Shown here one piece after another: positions 52,665-61,170 of a DNA stretch of 64,000 nt (position 1 is the stretch's first letter; every line of letters begins with the position of its first letter). Under the pieces are notes generated by a model. That model had not been told where the DNA came from. It made no database searches and saw only the letters and a list, made by a program, of their open reading frames with translations. Made by a program: the position numbers and the translations under genes. The DNA is from DTU032 sp964346175 (GTDB lineage: Bacteria; Bacillota; Clostridia; Saccharofermentanales; DTU023): the NCBI GenBank assembly GCA_964346175.1, contig CAYFTG010000002.1:89780-153779 (forward strand). The letters are read 5' to 3'.

Positions 52665-54101
52665 TTAAATGGCCGGATTATTCTTTTTCAAAACACGGCC
52701 CGCGAAAGTCCTGTCGACTTGACCGTCGCGCAAGCTCACTTCGCCGTTAACCAGAACCAAGTCACAGCCCGATGCTTCAAGCAAAGGATTTTTGTAGTGA
52801 TTCTGATCAACCTCGGGGTAGCTGTAGTTTTCTATATCAATAACCGCGAGATCAGCAAAATAGGACTGAGCGATACGTCCGCGGCGATGGATACCAAAGT
52901 GTTCAGCGACCATACTCGTGTTGCGGCGCACGATCTCTTCGTAAGGGACACCCTTGGACAAATACCGTTGTGTGAAGATAGGGAAGGAACCGCGACGGCG
53001 CAGCTCGTACCAGTCAAAAGGATCTTCAACGTCGCCCATAATCTCGTCGCTACCGACGCAGACGTAGGGGTTGTTGACGATGGTGTCAACGTGATCGACA
53101 AACTTGGACGGCGTATTGGCCGCCGGAGCGTTCATCCAGAAAGTATAGGGAACATCGTCTGCGAGCAAGTCGAGCATGGTTTCATCAGGATCCTGTCCCC
53201 GCTCCGCTGCAATATCCGCAACAGAACGGTTTTCCAAATGCGGATCGCCTGAATTGATAATGTACTTGCTGCTCTTGTCGCCGGCGAAAATGTAAGCATC
53301 TTGCTTGATGATCTCACGCCCGGCAGGATCTTTAAGCGCACGCTTCACTCCTTCGATACCCTGAGCGAAGAGTTCATCCGATAAGGCCATCACAAACTGC
53401 AGGAGACGAGGTTTGCTGGTACAGTGTCCCAGTGAATCCGGAATCGTGTCGATACGAGCACGCACGCCTTCTTCCTCAATAGCCTTTTGAACTAGGTCAA
53501 AGGCNNNNNNNNNNNNNNNNNNNNNNNNNNNNNNNNNNNNNNNNNNNNNNNNNNNNNNNNNNNNNNNNNNNNNNNNNNNNNNNNNNNNNNNNNNNNNNNN
53601 NNNNCGCTGATGCGCCCCGTTCATCACGCTCCAACGCAGAGTGCCGTGGCCTAGGAGTGTAACAAAATTCACGTTACTACCGCGAGAAGCGACTGCCTCC
53701 GCATAGCCTGCGAAATCGTCCCAGCGTGGGAAAGTCTTCAGATATTTTTCTACCTGAGGGCCGCTCATGAGACCGTTGCCATAGTAATATTGCAAAATAT
53801 TCTCTAGAGGACCGGGAACAATTGAATGCCCGCAGTTGCCATTGACGACCGTAGTCACTCCCTCTTTTAGCAAAAAGCCATAGCGACCGTCGACCATGCA
53901 CACCCATTCTTCATGAAGATGCGGATCAATCAGTCCGGGAATGACGTACTTCCCCTCTGCGTCATAGCTGTCAATTGCTTCAGCGGAACTGAGATCACCT
54001 ATTGCGACAATAATGTCGTCTCTGACACCGACGTCGGCCCGATAAGCCGGATTGCCGCTACCGTCAACCAGCAGTCCATTCCTGATAATAAAATCAAACA
54101 T
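52665..54101 (-). CDS. N-acyl-D-amino-acid deacylase (D-aminoacylase family)
   Basis: Interrupted by a 100-N gap, so about 445 visible residues. Amidohydrolase fold; hydrolyses N-acyl-D-amino acids or related D-dipeptides. DPHLHEEW gives His61 and His63; Cys90 in NGNCGHS is the bridging Cys of this family; the catalytic Asp is in CVGSDEIMGD. The two further zinc His residues would fall in or near the gap. The N-terminal beta-domain FDFIIRNGLLVDGSGNPAYR and C-terminal ADLAVID are typical. Between the permease and binding-protein genes, it indicates that the imported peptides or acyl-amino acids contain D-residues. Confidence 0.88.
   Translation of the reverse strand: MFDFIIRNGLLVDGSGNPAYRADVGVRDDIIVAIGDLSSAEAIDSYDAEGKYVIPGLIDPHLHEEWVCMVDGRYGFLLKEGVTTVVNGNCGHSIVPGPLENILQYYYGNGLMSGPQVEKYLKTFPRWDDFAGYAEAVASRGSNVNFVTLLGHGTLRWSVMNGAHQXXXXXXXXXXXXXXXXXXXXXXXXXXXXXXXXXXAFDLVQKAIEEEGVRARIDTIPDSLGHCTSKPRLLQFVMALSDELFAQGIEGVKRALKDPAGREIIKQDAYIFAGDKSSKYIINSGDPHLENRSVADIAAERGQDPDETMLDLLADDVPYTFWMNAPAANTPSKFVDHVDTIVNNPYVCVGSDEIMGDVEDPFDWYELRRRGSFPIFTQRYLSKGVPYEEIVRRNTSMVAEHFGIHRRGRIAQSYFADLAVIDIENYSYPEVDQNHYKNPLLEASGCDLVLVNGEVSLRDGQVDRTFAGRVLKKNNPAI
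53505..53604. other. Assembly gap (100 N) inside the D-aminoacylase gene
   Basis: The reading frame happens to be kept by 100 N, but the true length is unknown; about 50-90 residues appear to be missing against the family length. Confidence 0.95.
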
Positions 54102-54116
54102 ATTTCCTCCTAGATA

Positions 54117-54962
54117 TTAGTCTTGCCCTTTAGGCGTAAAGATATCGTTGATCGCTGTTCCGACCATGTTGAATGAGATAACAAAAATACTGATGCAGAT
54201 ACTGGGTGAGATCCACCACCACCACGGATTTGGTGATGTAATGATGGCGTTGTTAGACCAGGCTCTTTTCAAGACCAGTCCCCAAGACCAAGTGGTTGGG
54301 TCGCCCAGACCCAAGAAACTCAAGCTCGACTCCGAAATAACTGCCGAAGCCAAGATCATCGTCGAATTGACCGTGATCGGGCCTGTGATGTTAATCAGCA
54401 GGTGCTTAAACATGATGCGTGCTCGTGAATATCCCAAGCCTTCCGCCGCCTCGATATACTGCATATTGCGTGCTTTCAAGGCGGCGTTTTTCGTTACTCG
54501 GGCTAAGGAAGGCCAGGAGAAAACACCAATGATCACAGCGACCGTGTTAATCGATGGGCCCACAATCGCTGCGGTGATTATTTGTAAAGGTAACTGCGGC
54601 AAGGTCAGAAAGATGTCGATGACTGCATCCAAGACATGGCTAGCTGCCGATCTGGAATAACCGCAGAATAAACCTACCGGAATGCCTATTGCCAACGCAA
54701 CCAAGACCGCAAAGAAGGAGACATAGATTGAGGTTCTTGCTCCCCAAACAAGCTGTGAGAGAATATCCAGTCCTAAATTATCTGTCCCTAAAGGATGGGC
54801 CGAAGATGGCGACAGCAGAATATCGGAAGAATAGCCTTCAGGATACTCAAAGAACATCGGCCCAAACAATCCTGTCAGCAGAATCAGCAATACGCCGACC
54901 AGCCCAATCATGCCGGTTAGGTTACGACTAAATTTGTATACGAAACTACGATTTCGGTTCAT
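54117..54962 (-). CDS. Peptide ABC transporter permease (OppC/DppC type)
   Basis: 281 residues with an N-terminal OppC-type helix followed by a five-helix BPD_transp_1 domain. The coupling motif is EAAEGLGYSRARIMFKHLLIN. The open frame extends 12 codons upstream; the ATG at 54962 overlaps the oppB-type stop codon as ATGA and has GGGGGC upstream, so the overlap start is preferred. It forms the translocation pore together with the preceding permease. Confidence 0.93.
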   Translation of the reverse strand: MNRNRSFVYKFSRNLTGMIGLVGVLLILLTGLFGPMFFEYPEGYSSDILLSPSSAHPLGTDNLGLDILSQLVWGARTSIYVSFFAVLVALAIGIPVGLFCGYSRSAASHVLDAVIDIFLTLPQLPLQIITAAIVGPSINTVAVIIGVFSWPSLARVTKNAALKARNMQYIEAAEGLGYSRARIMFKHLLINITGPITVNSTMILASAVISESSLSFLGLGDPTTWSWGLVLKRAWSNNAIITSPNPWWWWISPSICISIFVISFNMVGTAINDIFTPKGQD

Positions 54963-55927
54963 GCATCTGCCCCCAACTTTATCCTTGGATCGAGCCAAGC
55001 CACGACGATATCAGTGATAAAATTCATTACCACGACAGAAATTGACAAGAGAAGGAAACCACCTTGCAAGACCGGGTAGTCCAAAGCCTGAATCGCGTCG
55101 TACATCATCCGACCGATGCCCGGCCAAGAGAAGACCGTTTCCGTCAGCACGGCTCCGCCCACCATCGTGCCAATGCGTAAGCCGATTACTGTCACAGTCG
55201 GGATCATGGCGTTACGCAAAGCATGACGCCAAATCGCATGTTTGCTTGATGCCCCCTTCGACAAAGCCGTCCTGACATAATCGTCGCGCAGGGCTTCACT
55301 CATGCTGTTGCGTGTATACAAGACAACGCTGGCCAAGTTGGAGATCGCAAGTGTCACTCCGGGAAGTATCGAATGTCGAGCTACATCTTTGAAAAAAGAC
55401 CAGCCCGTTGAAGGCGGTGGTGTGTATGCCCCTCCCGTCGGCAACCAATGTAAATGGAAGGCAAAGAGATAGAGCAGTAAAAATGCCAAGAAAGGTATAA
55501 AGACGGAGATAAACATCGTAACCACTGTCGTGACGATGCGGTCGGTGGTCTGCCCTTTTTTCCGGGCTGCCAGGATGCCCAGCGGCACGCCAATCAAGAG
55601 GATCAGGAAAATGCAGATAGCAATCAGCAAGAGAGTCCAGGGCAGCTTTTGTGCCAGCAATTCGGTCACTGGACGCCGCGTAGAAAAACTGATGCCCAAG
55701 TCACCTGTGAAAACACCCTTGAGAAAGACAATGTATTGCACGGCAAGAGGTTGATCCAGTCCGTATGATTCCATCAATGAGGCTTTAACCTCGTCGGTCA
55801 TGTGCGGATCAATCAAAATATCAACCGGGTTAGAAGGCATTAAACGGATAATGAAAAAGCTCAGAGTTATGGAGACGAAGATCGTGACCAAACTCCGAAT
55901 CAGTCGCTGTGTAACGTATTTACTCAT
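54959..55927 (-). CDS. Peptide ABC transporter permease (OppB/DppB type)
   Basis: 322 residues, six helices. The N-terminal YVTQRLIRSLVTIFVSITLS and FFIIRLMPSNPVD are the OppB signature; the coupling loop is RTALSKGASSKHAIWRHALRN. AAGGAGG eight bases before the ATG at 55927 sets the start, overlapping the ATPase stop by eight bases; the frame opens 18 codons earlier. It pairs with the OppC-type permease. Confidence 0.94.
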   Translation of the reverse strand: MSKYVTQRLIRSLVTIFVSITLSFFIIRLMPSNPVDILIDPHMTDEVKASLMESYGLDQPLAVQYIVFLKGVFTGDLGISFSTRRPVTELLAQKLPWTLLLIAICIFLILLIGVPLGILAARKKGQTTDRIVTTVVTMFISVFIPFLAFLLLYLFAFHLHWLPTGGAYTPPPSTGWSFFKDVARHSILPGVTLAISNLASVVLYTRNSMSEALRDDYVRTALSKGASSKHAIWRHALRNAMIPTVTVIGLRIGTMVGGAVLTETVFSWPGIGRMMYDAIQALDYPVLQGGFLLLSISVVVMNFITDIVVAWLDPRIKLGADA

Positions 55928-56918
55928 CCGACGAACCTCCTTCAGCTTTGGCAAAATGACAACGAATAGCATGTGTATCACTCATTTGCACGAAATCCGG
56001 TTCCTCTTCAAAACAAATTGCTTCGGCTTTAAAACACCGCGTGCAGAATCTACAGCCTGCGGGAGGCGAGATCGGACTGGGCAGATCACCTTTGAGGATG
56101 ATTCTTTCCTGTTTGGCCTCTGTCGTCGGCTCCAAAATAGCTGAGCGCAGCGATTCGGTATAGGGATGATTCTTATCACTAAAAATCTCAGAATAGGTAG
56201 CTATTTCCATAATCTTGCCGAGATACATAACCAAAATGCGGTCGCTGATATAGCGCACCACCGCCAAGTCATGGGCAATAAAGACGTAAGTGAGTTTGAG
56301 TTCTTCCTTTAATTCATTAAAAAGATTAAGTATCTGCGCTTGCACCGATACATCGAGCGCCGACACGGATTCGTCACAAAAAAGGACTTGCGGCCGTATC
56401 GCTAAAGCACGTGCGATCCCGATGCGCTGACGCTGACCACCCGAGAACTCGTGTGGATAGCGTTCAGCCGCCTCAGATTGTAGTCCGACCAAATCCAGCA
56501 AGGCCAGCGTTCTCTCGCGGGCTTCCTTTTTTGAAGAAGCGATGCCGTGGACTTCAATGGCCTCACACAAAGCGGAACCAATTTTTAGTTTAGGGTTGAG
56601 CGAAGCATAGGGGTCCTGGAAGATCATCTGCATACTACTGCTGACCTCCTTCTGCTCCCTTCTGCTCACCTTGCTTATGTCTTTACCACGGTAAATGATC
56701 TTTCCACCGCTCGGCTTCGTCAAGTTGAGAACAGTGCGAGCCAGGGTAGACTTACCGGAGCCGGATTCACCGACGATCCCCAAGGTTTCACCTTTATATA
56801 AATCGAAAGACACGTCGTCCACAGCGTGGACGTACTTTTTCGGGCCAAAGAGCGAACTATTTTTTATATAGAAACGTTTCTCAAGATGGGAAACTTCCAG
56901 AATTTTCTCACTCAGCAT
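55920..56918 (-). CDS. Peptide ABC transporter ATPase (OppF/DppF type)
   Basis: 332 residues. Walker A GIVGESGSGKSTLA, signature FSGGQRQRIGIA, Walker B VLFCDESVSALD (DES where DEP is commoner), and the C-terminal oligopeptide-transporter domain with PPAGCRFCTRC and a later Cys, the motif that binds a 4Fe-4S cluster in some Opp/Dpp ATPases. GGAGAGGAG precedes the ATG, which overlaps the OppD-type stop (ATGCTGA). Confidence 0.95.
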   Translation of the reverse strand: MLSEKILEVSHLEKRFYIKNSSLFGPKKYVHAVDDVSFDLYKGETLGIVGESGSGKSTLARTVLNLTKPSGGKIIYRGKDISKVSRREQKEVSSSMQMIFQDPYASLNPKLKIGSALCEAIEVHGIASSKKEARERTLALLDLVGLQSEAAERYPHEFSGGQRQRIGIARALAIRPQVLFCDESVSALDVSVQAQILNLFNELKEELKLTYVFIAHDLAVVRYISDRILVMYLGKIMEIATYSEIFSDKNHPYTESLRSAILEPTTEAKQERIILKGDLPSPISPPAGCRFCTRCFKAEAICFEEEPDFVQMSDTHAIRCHFAKAEGGSSDE

Positions 56919-57901
56919 GAAAGCTCCTCTCCGCTAGCGAATTTCCAGCAATAAACCAAATGATCGGCTGACACTTCACACAGTGGAGGTCGCTTTTCGT
57001 AGCAGCGCTCGCTAGCGAATTCGCAACGCTCCACAAAGCGGCAGCCCTCTTTGAACTGAAGGACGGTCGGAACCGTACCGGGGATAGTGTAAAGAGGTTC
57101 TTTTTCAGATTTTGTAGTCGGGATTGCCTTCATTAGACCGCAGGTGTACGGGTGCTGGGGCGCATCGAAAATCGCCTTAACGGTTCCGCGCTCAACAGCC
57201 TGACCCGCGTACATAACTACAACTTCGTCGCAGATGTCGGCAATAATGCCGAGATTATGCGTGATCATCAAGAGCGAACCGTCGCTTTCTTTGATCAGCT
57301 GTTTCATGATATCCAGGATTTGAGCCTGAATAGTGACATCAAGCGCAGTCGTGGGCTCATCCGCTATCAATAAAGCGGGATGATTGACGATGGCCATCGC
57401 AATCATGGCGCGCTGGCGCATACCACCGGAAAACTCATGAGGATAGTGATCATAACGATCTGCTGCGTTGGGGATGCTTACCCGCTCCAGGACTTCCAAG
57501 GCGCGTTTTTTAGCGTCTTTTTTCGACATCTTGGGATTGTGCAACAAGACGGCTTCACTAATCTGTTTGCCGATCTTCATCACCGGATTTAGCGCTGTCA
57601 TCGGTTCCTGGAAAATCATGGAAATCTCGTTACCACGGATATGCTCCATTTTTTCGTCACCTTTTTGCAGTAAATCTTCACCTCGAAAGAGAATCTCCCC
57701 CGATTGGACCACTGCCGCAGGCGGTAAGAGGCGCATGATAGACAGGCTGGTCATGCTTTTGCCGCAACCGGACTCGCCGACAATACCCAGCGCTTTATTT
57801 TCCTCGAGTTTTATCGACAAATCGTCAAGCAAGTTGTACTCTTTGCCTTCATCATCTTTAAAACCCATACAATAATTTTTGAACTCTAGAATCGTTGTCA
57901 T
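56912..57901 (-). CDS. Peptide ABC transporter ATPase (OppD/DppD type)
   Basis: 329 residues. Walker A GIVGESGCGKSMTS, signature FSGGMRQRAMIA, Walker B LLIADEPTTALD, and C-terminal FKEGCRFVERC with further Cys. It heterodimerises with the OppF-type ATPase to power uptake. GGAG seven bases before the ATG supports the start. It is the first readable gene of the operon; the promoter, and possibly further upstream genes, lie in the assembly gap from 57918. Confidence 0.95.
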   Translation of the reverse strand: MTTILEFKNYCMGFKDDEGKEYNLLDDLSIKLEENKALGIVGESGCGKSMTSLSIMRLLPPAAVVQSGEILFRGEDLLQKGDEKMEHIRGNEISMIFQEPMTALNPVMKIGKQISEAVLLHNPKMSKKDAKKRALEVLERVSIPNAADRYDHYPHEFSGGMRQRAMIAMAIVNHPALLIADEPTTALDVTIQAQILDIMKQLIKESDGSLLMITHNLGIIADICDEVVVMYAGQAVERGTVKAIFDAPQHPYTCGLMKAIPTTKSEKEPLYTIPGTVPTVLQFKEGCRFVERCEFASERCYEKRPPLCEVSADHLVYCWKFASGEELSC

Positions 57902-57917
57902 GAAATCTCCACATTCA

Positions 57918-58017
57918 NNNNNNNNNNNNNNNNNNNNNNNNNNNNNNNNNNNNNNNNNNNNNNNNNNNNNNNNNNNNNNNNNNNNNNNNNNNNNNNNNNN
58001 NNNNNNNNNNNNNNNNN
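57918..58017. other. Assembly gap (100 N)
   Basis: Separates the divergent peptide-transport operon and the GlsB-like gene; the opp promoter is hidden here. Confidence 0.95.
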
Positions 58018-58128
58018 ATCAATCAGCTTCCGTAACCTAAGACATCATCAACAGATACCTTTTCCAATATATTTAATACATATAAAAAGTTCAAAACTTT
58101 TTAAAAAAGATAACAGGAGGATCGTAAA

Positions 58129-58398
58129 ATGCTTTGGAACATTATTGTTTGGATCGTAGTCGGTGCCTTAGCCGGCTGGATAGCTAGCATGATTATGGGA
58201 AGAAACGCTTCCATGGGCGCTATAGCCAACATTATTGTCGGCATCATCGGAGCCTTTGTCGGCGGCTGGGTCATCAGCCTCTTCGGGGTTGACGTTTCCA
58301 CCGGAAGTTTGACCTTTAGCTCGATACTAACGGCAATACTGGGAGCGGTCATTTTGCTTGCCATTATTAACCTCTTCACAAGAGGACGGGTAAGATAG
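58129..58398 (+). CDS. GlsB/YeaQ/YmgE-family small membrane stress protein
   Basis: 89 residues, three hydrophobic helices with glycine zippers: IVVGALAGWIASMIMG, IIVGIIGAFVGGWVISLFG and ILGAVILLAIINLF. It matches the transglycosylase-associated (Tag) family, often induced by general or envelope stress, with no enzymatic activity proven. AGGAGG lies eight bases before the ATG. Stand-alone gene with a terminator-like hairpin downstream. Confidence 0.92.
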   Translation: MLWNIIVWIVVGALAGWIASMIMGRNASMGAIANIIVGIIGAFVGGWVISLFGVDVSTGSLTFSSILTAILGAVILLAIINLFTRGRVR

Positions 58399-58450
58399 GA
58401 GTTGTTGATTGAATTGAAAACTATAGTCTTCCCTTATAGGGATACACATT

Positions 58451-58496
58451 AAGAGGCCGGTTTCAATTCATTTGGAGTCGGCCTTTTACTTTTTTG
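58451..58496 (+). terminator. Terminator-like hairpin
   Basis: AGGCCG and CGGCCT arms separated by a 19-base loop, followed by TTTACTTTTTT. Confidence 0.55.
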
Positions 58497-58592
58497 CATT
58501 TGAAACGGAATAAATCTTTTCTTAGTATTCGTAAGGCTGCGTGCTAAAATTGGAATCGTAGACCCCTTAAGAACCATGGGAGGATTACGTAC

Positions 58593-59783
58593 ATGGATAT
58601 AAATGAGAAAATAGTCATTATTGGAGCGAGCGCTGCGGGCATTACCGCGGCTGATGAAATCCGCAAACTCAAGCCAAATGTCTCCTTAAGTATAATTTCT
58701 AAAGAAGATGTAAAAGGATACTACAGACCCCGGCTTTCAGAGATGATCAGCAATGAGAAAATCAGTGTGGAGCAAATCACCCTGAAAAACGACCAGTGGT
58801 TCGCTGACAGGAATATCAACCTCCTTTTGAATTCGACAGTCCTCGGCATTGACACCAAGGGCAAAAAGGTTCTCCTGGACGATGGGACTGAGATTGACTA
58901 CACAAAACTGATCATTGCATCCGGCGCCGAAGTGTTCGTGCCCCCCTTCCTAGGTCGCGAGAAAAAGGGCGTCTTCACACTGCGCCATCTCAAAGATATG
59001 CAGGACATCAGAGCTTACGCCAAGGACAAAACAACCGCAGTAGTCATCGGTGGCGGGCTGCTGGGCTTGGAAGCAGCTAACGGTCTCAAAGGGCTGGGCT
59101 TGCAGGTTTTTGTCTTAGAGCACAACGACAGAATTCTACCACGTCAGCTTGATCAGGAAGCTTCTTCCCTACTTGAGGACAAGGTCAGACAATTCGATAT
59201 TAACTTTTTGAAAAAAGCCGACACCAAAGAAATACTTGGCGACGACAAGGTCACTGGAATTCTCCTCGAAAACGGCGAAACCATCCCTGCCGACATTGTA
59301 ATCATCTCAACCGGCGTCAACCCTAATACAGCCTTTGCCAAGGATAGCGGTATCGAGATCAAGCGTGCCATTGTTGTCAACGAAAAGATGGAAACCTCCG
59401 TACCCGACGTCTATGCCTGCGGTGATTGCGCTGAGTTTGAAGGCATTAATTATGCGCTCTGGATTGAGGCTTTAGAGCAAGGCAAAACTTGCGGCATCAA
59501 TGCGGCCGGCGGCGAGTATGTTTTCGAGATGATCACCCCCTACACTTCCCTGAGTGCCTTTAATACGCAAGCTTTTTCGATCGGCGATGTTGGTTCAAAC
59601 CCCGAACGTCAATATGAAACTTATAGAAAGCACACCGATGATAAGTTCCTAGAGTTATACTTCACCGACGGGAAACTCTGTGGAGCCATCCTCATAGGTG
59701 ATATCTCGAAGCGCGGACTGATCACGAAAGAATTCAAAACCGGAACCTCTAAAGAAGAGATGATAGCAAAGATCGAGGCCTAG
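58593..59783 (+). CDS. NADH:rubredoxin oxidoreductase-type FAD flavoprotein
   Basis: 396 residues. N-terminal FAD motif IVIIGASAAGITAADEIRKL, NADH motif VVIGGGLLGLEAANGLKGLG, and YACGDCAEF. The start of the chain (YYRPRLSEMI) is typical of rubredoxin or nitrite-reductase-like reductases, which lack the redox cysteine pair. It probably passes electrons from NADH to rubredoxin or rubrerythrin in oxygen and peroxide defence; rubrerythrin is encoded at 25.4 kb. GGGAGGA precedes the ATG, and a weak TTAGTA-N17-TAAAAT promoter (58522-58550) is present. Confidence 0.88.
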   Translation: MDINEKIVIIGASAAGITAADEIRKLKPNVSLSIISKEDVKGYYRPRLSEMISNEKISVEQITLKNDQWFADRNINLLLNSTVLGIDTKGKKVLLDDGTEIDYTKLIIASGAEVFVPPFLGREKKGVFTLRHLKDMQDIRAYAKDKTTAVVIGGGLLGLEAANGLKGLGLQVFVLEHNDRILPRQLDQEASSLLEDKVRQFDINFLKKADTKEILGDDKVTGILLENGETIPADIVIISTGVNPNTAFAKDSGIEIKRAIVVNEKMETSVPDVYACGDCAEFEGINYALWIEALEQGKTCGINAAGGEYVFEMITPYTSLSAFNTQAFSIGDVGSNPERQYETYRKHTDDKFLELYFTDGKLCGAILIGDISKRGLITKEFKTGTSKEEMIAKIEA

Positions 59784-59820
59784 GCAAGAGGACAATCCGC
59801 TTGGATTGAAAGGTGGATTT

Positions 59821-60348
59821 ATGCAGCAGATAATTAACACTTACAGGCAGTTCGTCCCGGCGATGCGTTTTATCGGCATCAAATACCATGACGAAGATCG
59901 AGTGGACGGAAATTTTGCTTCAAAGTGGCAGGAGTGGTTTGAAACGGAGCGCTTCAGCGAGCTTGAATCTCTCTTAACTTCCGGCTTTAGGCGTAGTTAC
60001 GAGGACCACGATGCTAGTGTCGGTCTAATGAGACAGAAAACGGGCGAGCCTTTCGAATACTGGATCGGCATGTTTCTCCCCGAAGGTAGCGTAGTCCCGG
60101 ACAGCTTTGACTTCATCGACTTCCCCGCTTCACACTTAGGCGTTTGCTGGGTGCACGGCACGGAAGACGATGTCTATTGTAAAGAAGGCAAATGTGCTCA
60201 GAAATTAGAAGCTGGTGGTTTCAGGATTATGAATGACGAAAAAGGTGCTAGATGGTTCTTTGAAAGATACGTCTGCCCCCGCTTCACTTCTCCCGATGAA
60301 AGTGGAAAGGTCGTTCTAGATATCTGCTATTTCGTCAGAGAAGAATAG
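59821..60348 (+). CDS. GyrI-like effector-binding domain protein
   Basis: 175 residues. It resembles stand-alone GyrI/AraC effector-binding (SOUL-like) domains: the N-terminal MRFIGIKYHDED strand, the VGLMRQKTGEPFEYWIGMFL middle and FPASHLGVCWVHGTEDDVY near the ligand cleft. There is no DNA-binding domain, so it may bind small hydrophobic or cationic compounds or act as a hydrolase of such compounds, as found for some family members. AAAGGTGG sets the ATG at 59821; the frame opens five codons upstream at a TTG. It follows the reductase by 37 bases. Confidence 0.75.
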   Translation: MQQIINTYRQFVPAMRFIGIKYHDEDRVDGNFASKWQEWFETERFSELESLLTSGFRRSYEDHDASVGLMRQKTGEPFEYWIGMFLPEGSVVPDSFDFIDFPASHLGVCWVHGTEDDVYCKEGKCAQKLEAGGFRIMNDEKGARWFFERYVCPRFTSPDESGKVVLDICYFVREE

Positions 60349-60431
60349 ACTTTTTTAGCCCAGATGGTACATCACTTTCCTCGACGAATTGTTATGCTTA
60401 AAACGTAGTTTTTATCTAGGAGGACACTAAA

Positions 60432-60848
60432 ATGCATATTTGGTTACTACGTCATGGAATAGCTGAAGTACCCAGCGATGCGCCGGATGAGGAGAGAGTG
60501 CTGACCGATCGCGGTCGGGAAAAATTGGAAGCTCGCCTACCCGAATACAAACGCTTAATAGGTGAGGACCCGGTAATCTGGTCATCCCCGCTCATACGCG
60601 CCCGCCAGACAGCTGAGATGCTGGCAGATGCTTATGGTGGAGCAGAAATTACAATAGTAGATGCTCTGGCTGACGGAGATCTAGAGTCATTACACCGAAC
60701 TCTCTCGCACTCGGACCCGTCCCGCAGTTACGTTTTAGTAGGTCATGAACCGTACCTAGGTGAATTTTATCATGTCGAAACCGGCATTTCTTTTCATCTC
60801 AGAATGGGCGCTTTGATAGGTTTTGAATTCTCTAATAATATTGAATAG
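60432..60848 (+). CDS. sixA: SixA-like histidine phosphatase
   Basis: 138 residues. The RHG motif in MHIWLLRHGIAEVPSD carries the phosphorylated His8; SSPLIRARQTAEML and LVGHEPYLGEF supply the other catalytic Arg and His. The short length and DEERVLTDRGREKL fit SixA, which dephosphorylates phosphohistidine on phosphorelay or PTS proteins. AGGAGG precedes the ATG. Its last 17 bases overlap the convergent small gene at 60832. Confidence 0.88.
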   Translation: MHIWLLRHGIAEVPSDAPDEERVLTDRGREKLEARLPEYKRLIGEDPVIWSSPLIRARQTAEMLADAYGGAEITIVDALADGDLESLHRTLSHSDPSRSYVLVGHEPYLGEFYHVETGISFHLRMGALIGFEFSNNIE

Positions 60849-61126
60849 ATACAATCTTCTCGTAGAGCTCGTGGAGTTTTTTGGCCTGCTGAAAACGCTG
60901 GCCATGCTTTTGTTTTGCAAGCTTAGTTTTGCATCTCGCATAACTGGCGGCAAAACGTTCCTCGATTGTGACTCTTTTGCTGCCCANNNNNNNNNNNNNN
61001 NNNNNNNNNNNNNNNNNNNNNNNNNNNNNNNNNNNNNNNNNNNNNNNNNNNNNNNNNNNNNNNNNNNNNNNNNNNNNNNNNNNNNNATGACAGGCCTGCA
61101 GCAGCTACAACTGCGGAGTAAAACAT
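60832..61126 (-). CDS. Small basic protein split by an assembly gap
   Basis: On the minus strand an ATG at 61126 with AAGGAGA six bases upstream starts MFYSAVVAAAGLS, a hydrophobic leader, and runs into the gap (60987-61086). Beyond the gap one frame reads GSKRVTIEERFAASYARCKT followed by KLAKQKHGQRFQQAKKLHEL and YEKIVSIQYY to a TAG at 60832-60834, a convincing lysine-rich helical C-terminus; other frames are less protein-like. Because the gap length is unknown the two parts fall in different apparent frames. The family is not recognised. Confidence 0.5.
60987..61086. other. Assembly gap (100 N)
   Basis: Interrupts the small minus-strand gene; a GTGCCTGGCAC repeat copy lies 60 bases to its right. 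Confidence 0.95.
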
Positions 61127-61146
61127 GAGATTCTCCTTTCGCATTT

Positions 61147-61170
61147 CGTGCCTGGCACAAAAATCAACTT
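61147..61170. repeat. GTGCCTGGCAC repeat copy
   Basis: CGTGCCTGGCACAAAAATCA then ACTT. Its right arm supplies the TGA stop (61164-61166) of the adjacent minus-strand gene. Confidence 0.88.
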
